From positions 1-39,153 of the forward strand of contig JSZA02000066.1 of NCBI GenBank assembly GCA_000785145.2: DNA of 39,153 bases. The letters are read 5' to 3'. Origin of the DNA: Candidatus Thiomargarita nelsonii. GTDB lineage: Bacteria > Pseudomonadota > Gammaproteobacteria > Beggiatoales > Beggiatoaceae. Made by a program: the position numbers and the translations under genes. A model generated the notes under the pieces. The model was not told where the DNA came from and did no database searches. It saw only the letters and a program-made list of their open reading frames with translations. Positions 38,867 through 39,153 of the stretch are shown here, piece after piece; the first letter of the stretch is position 1; each line of letters begins with the position of its first letter.

Positions 38867-38900
38867 AAAAATCCTATTTCTTCAAGAAATAGGATTTTTT
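38867..38900. terminator. AAAATCCTATTTCTT hairpin with T-tail
   Basis: Stem AAAATCCTATTTCTT / AAGAAATAGGATTTT followed by TT. It is a good rho-independent terminator shape on the plus strand (or the reverse), but no clear gene ends just before it. It is the most complete member of the hairpin family also at 4231 and 7422. The stretch 38901-39080 has no supported gene. Confidence 0.5.
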
Positions 38901-38995
38901 AGGGAGCACTATATGTCAAATTTCCCTCTGCGCTTAGCGAGCGGCACCGCTACGCTTCAGGTTTGGTATCTTTTATTCGAACAGGCATGTTGGCT

Positions 38996-39013
38996 CAATG
39001 CCATTAGCTTAAG
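38996..39013. mobile_element. Left TIR of a MITE only
   Basis: CAATGCCATTAGCTTAAG matches the MITE left end with two changes, then diverges. No right end follows before the window closes. Confidence 0.45.
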
Positions 39014-39080
39014 ATTTAGTACAACCAATTGATAAATAAACGAACATCGGGTAACGAAGTCATTTTAAACAGCCAGTCAT

Positions 39081-39153
39081 TAGACTTGTCCCTTTTTAAT
39101 TGTAGGGTGGATTAAGCGATAGCGTATCCACATGATTATTATGTAAATATCGG
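39081..39153. mobile_element. TAGACTTGTCCCT MITE, left part
   Basis: TAGACTTGTCCCT is followed by the TGTAGGGTGGATTAAGCG hairpin arm and GTATCCACATGA, as in 13825-13975 read from the other end. It runs off the window. Confidence 0.7.

Overview
The window looks like a repeat-laden chromosomal segment from a large, filamentous, sulfur-oxidising gammaproteobacterium of the Beggiatoaceae type (Beggiatoa, Thiomargarita, Thioploca). The evidence is indirect: AT-rich coding sequence with proteobacterial genes (recC, thiS, a TrkA-N potassium channel, a tRNA-Gly close to enterobacterial glyU), a TAACTGA direct-repeat array before a start codon (reported for marine Beggiatoaceae), many MITE-like elements, a secreted caspase, and kinase/FGE, NACHT and Roc-type signalling proteins. 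No rRNA, phage, transposase or CRISPR array is present.

Layout. 1-5250: a small hypothetical gene, two related decayed secreted-protein genes on either side of an intact secreted FGE/SUMF1 protein, and an ATPase pseudogene split by a MITE. 5250-10100: a small membrane protein with a two-RCK potassium channel, then a Cache-HAMP-GAF sensor and a small hypothetical protein on the other strand. 10100-13500: gene fragments, an intact Uma2 nuclease, a NACHT fragment, an antitoxin-like gene and a MITE-broken aspartic protease. 13500-17100: a three-gene envelope operon on the minus strand (OmpA lipoprotein, caspase lipoprotein, beta-barrel). 17100-19700: a second NACHT fragment, which is a deletion copy of the first, and a frameshifted membrane-protein gene. 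19780-21780: an AAA ATPase with a TOPRIM/DUF4276-like partner. 22100-25330: recC without recB or recD. 25340-30860: repeats, a MazEF-like pair, a 987-residue kinase-TPR-FGE protein and VapBC remnants. 30860-37100: a LamG protein, thiS, tRNA-Gly(CCC), a repeat protein, an M1 peptidase-ChaN-PDZ fusion and a PD-(D/E)XK-type protein. 37100-39153: AAA and Roc-COR pseudogenes and partial MITEs.

The strongest candidate for something new is a pair of hypervariable 111-bp C-terminal blocks (3217-3327 and 29353-29463) at the ends of two otherwise divergent FGE-fold proteins. They align without gaps, begin and end abruptly, and differ mainly at clustered first and second codon positions. This is the pattern of diversity-generating retroelement (DGR) variable regions. 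One carrier is secreted; the other is fused to a Ser/Thr kinase. No reverse transcriptase or template repeat lies in the window, so a remote DGR acting in trans would be needed.

A second theme is repeat biology. One MITE family (TIR CAATGCCATTAAGTTAAG) has four copies with exact 11-bp target-site duplications but different internal hairpins. Two other repeat families show cores inverted relative to their flanks. Dispersed palindromes have become in-frame protein sequence in at least two genes.
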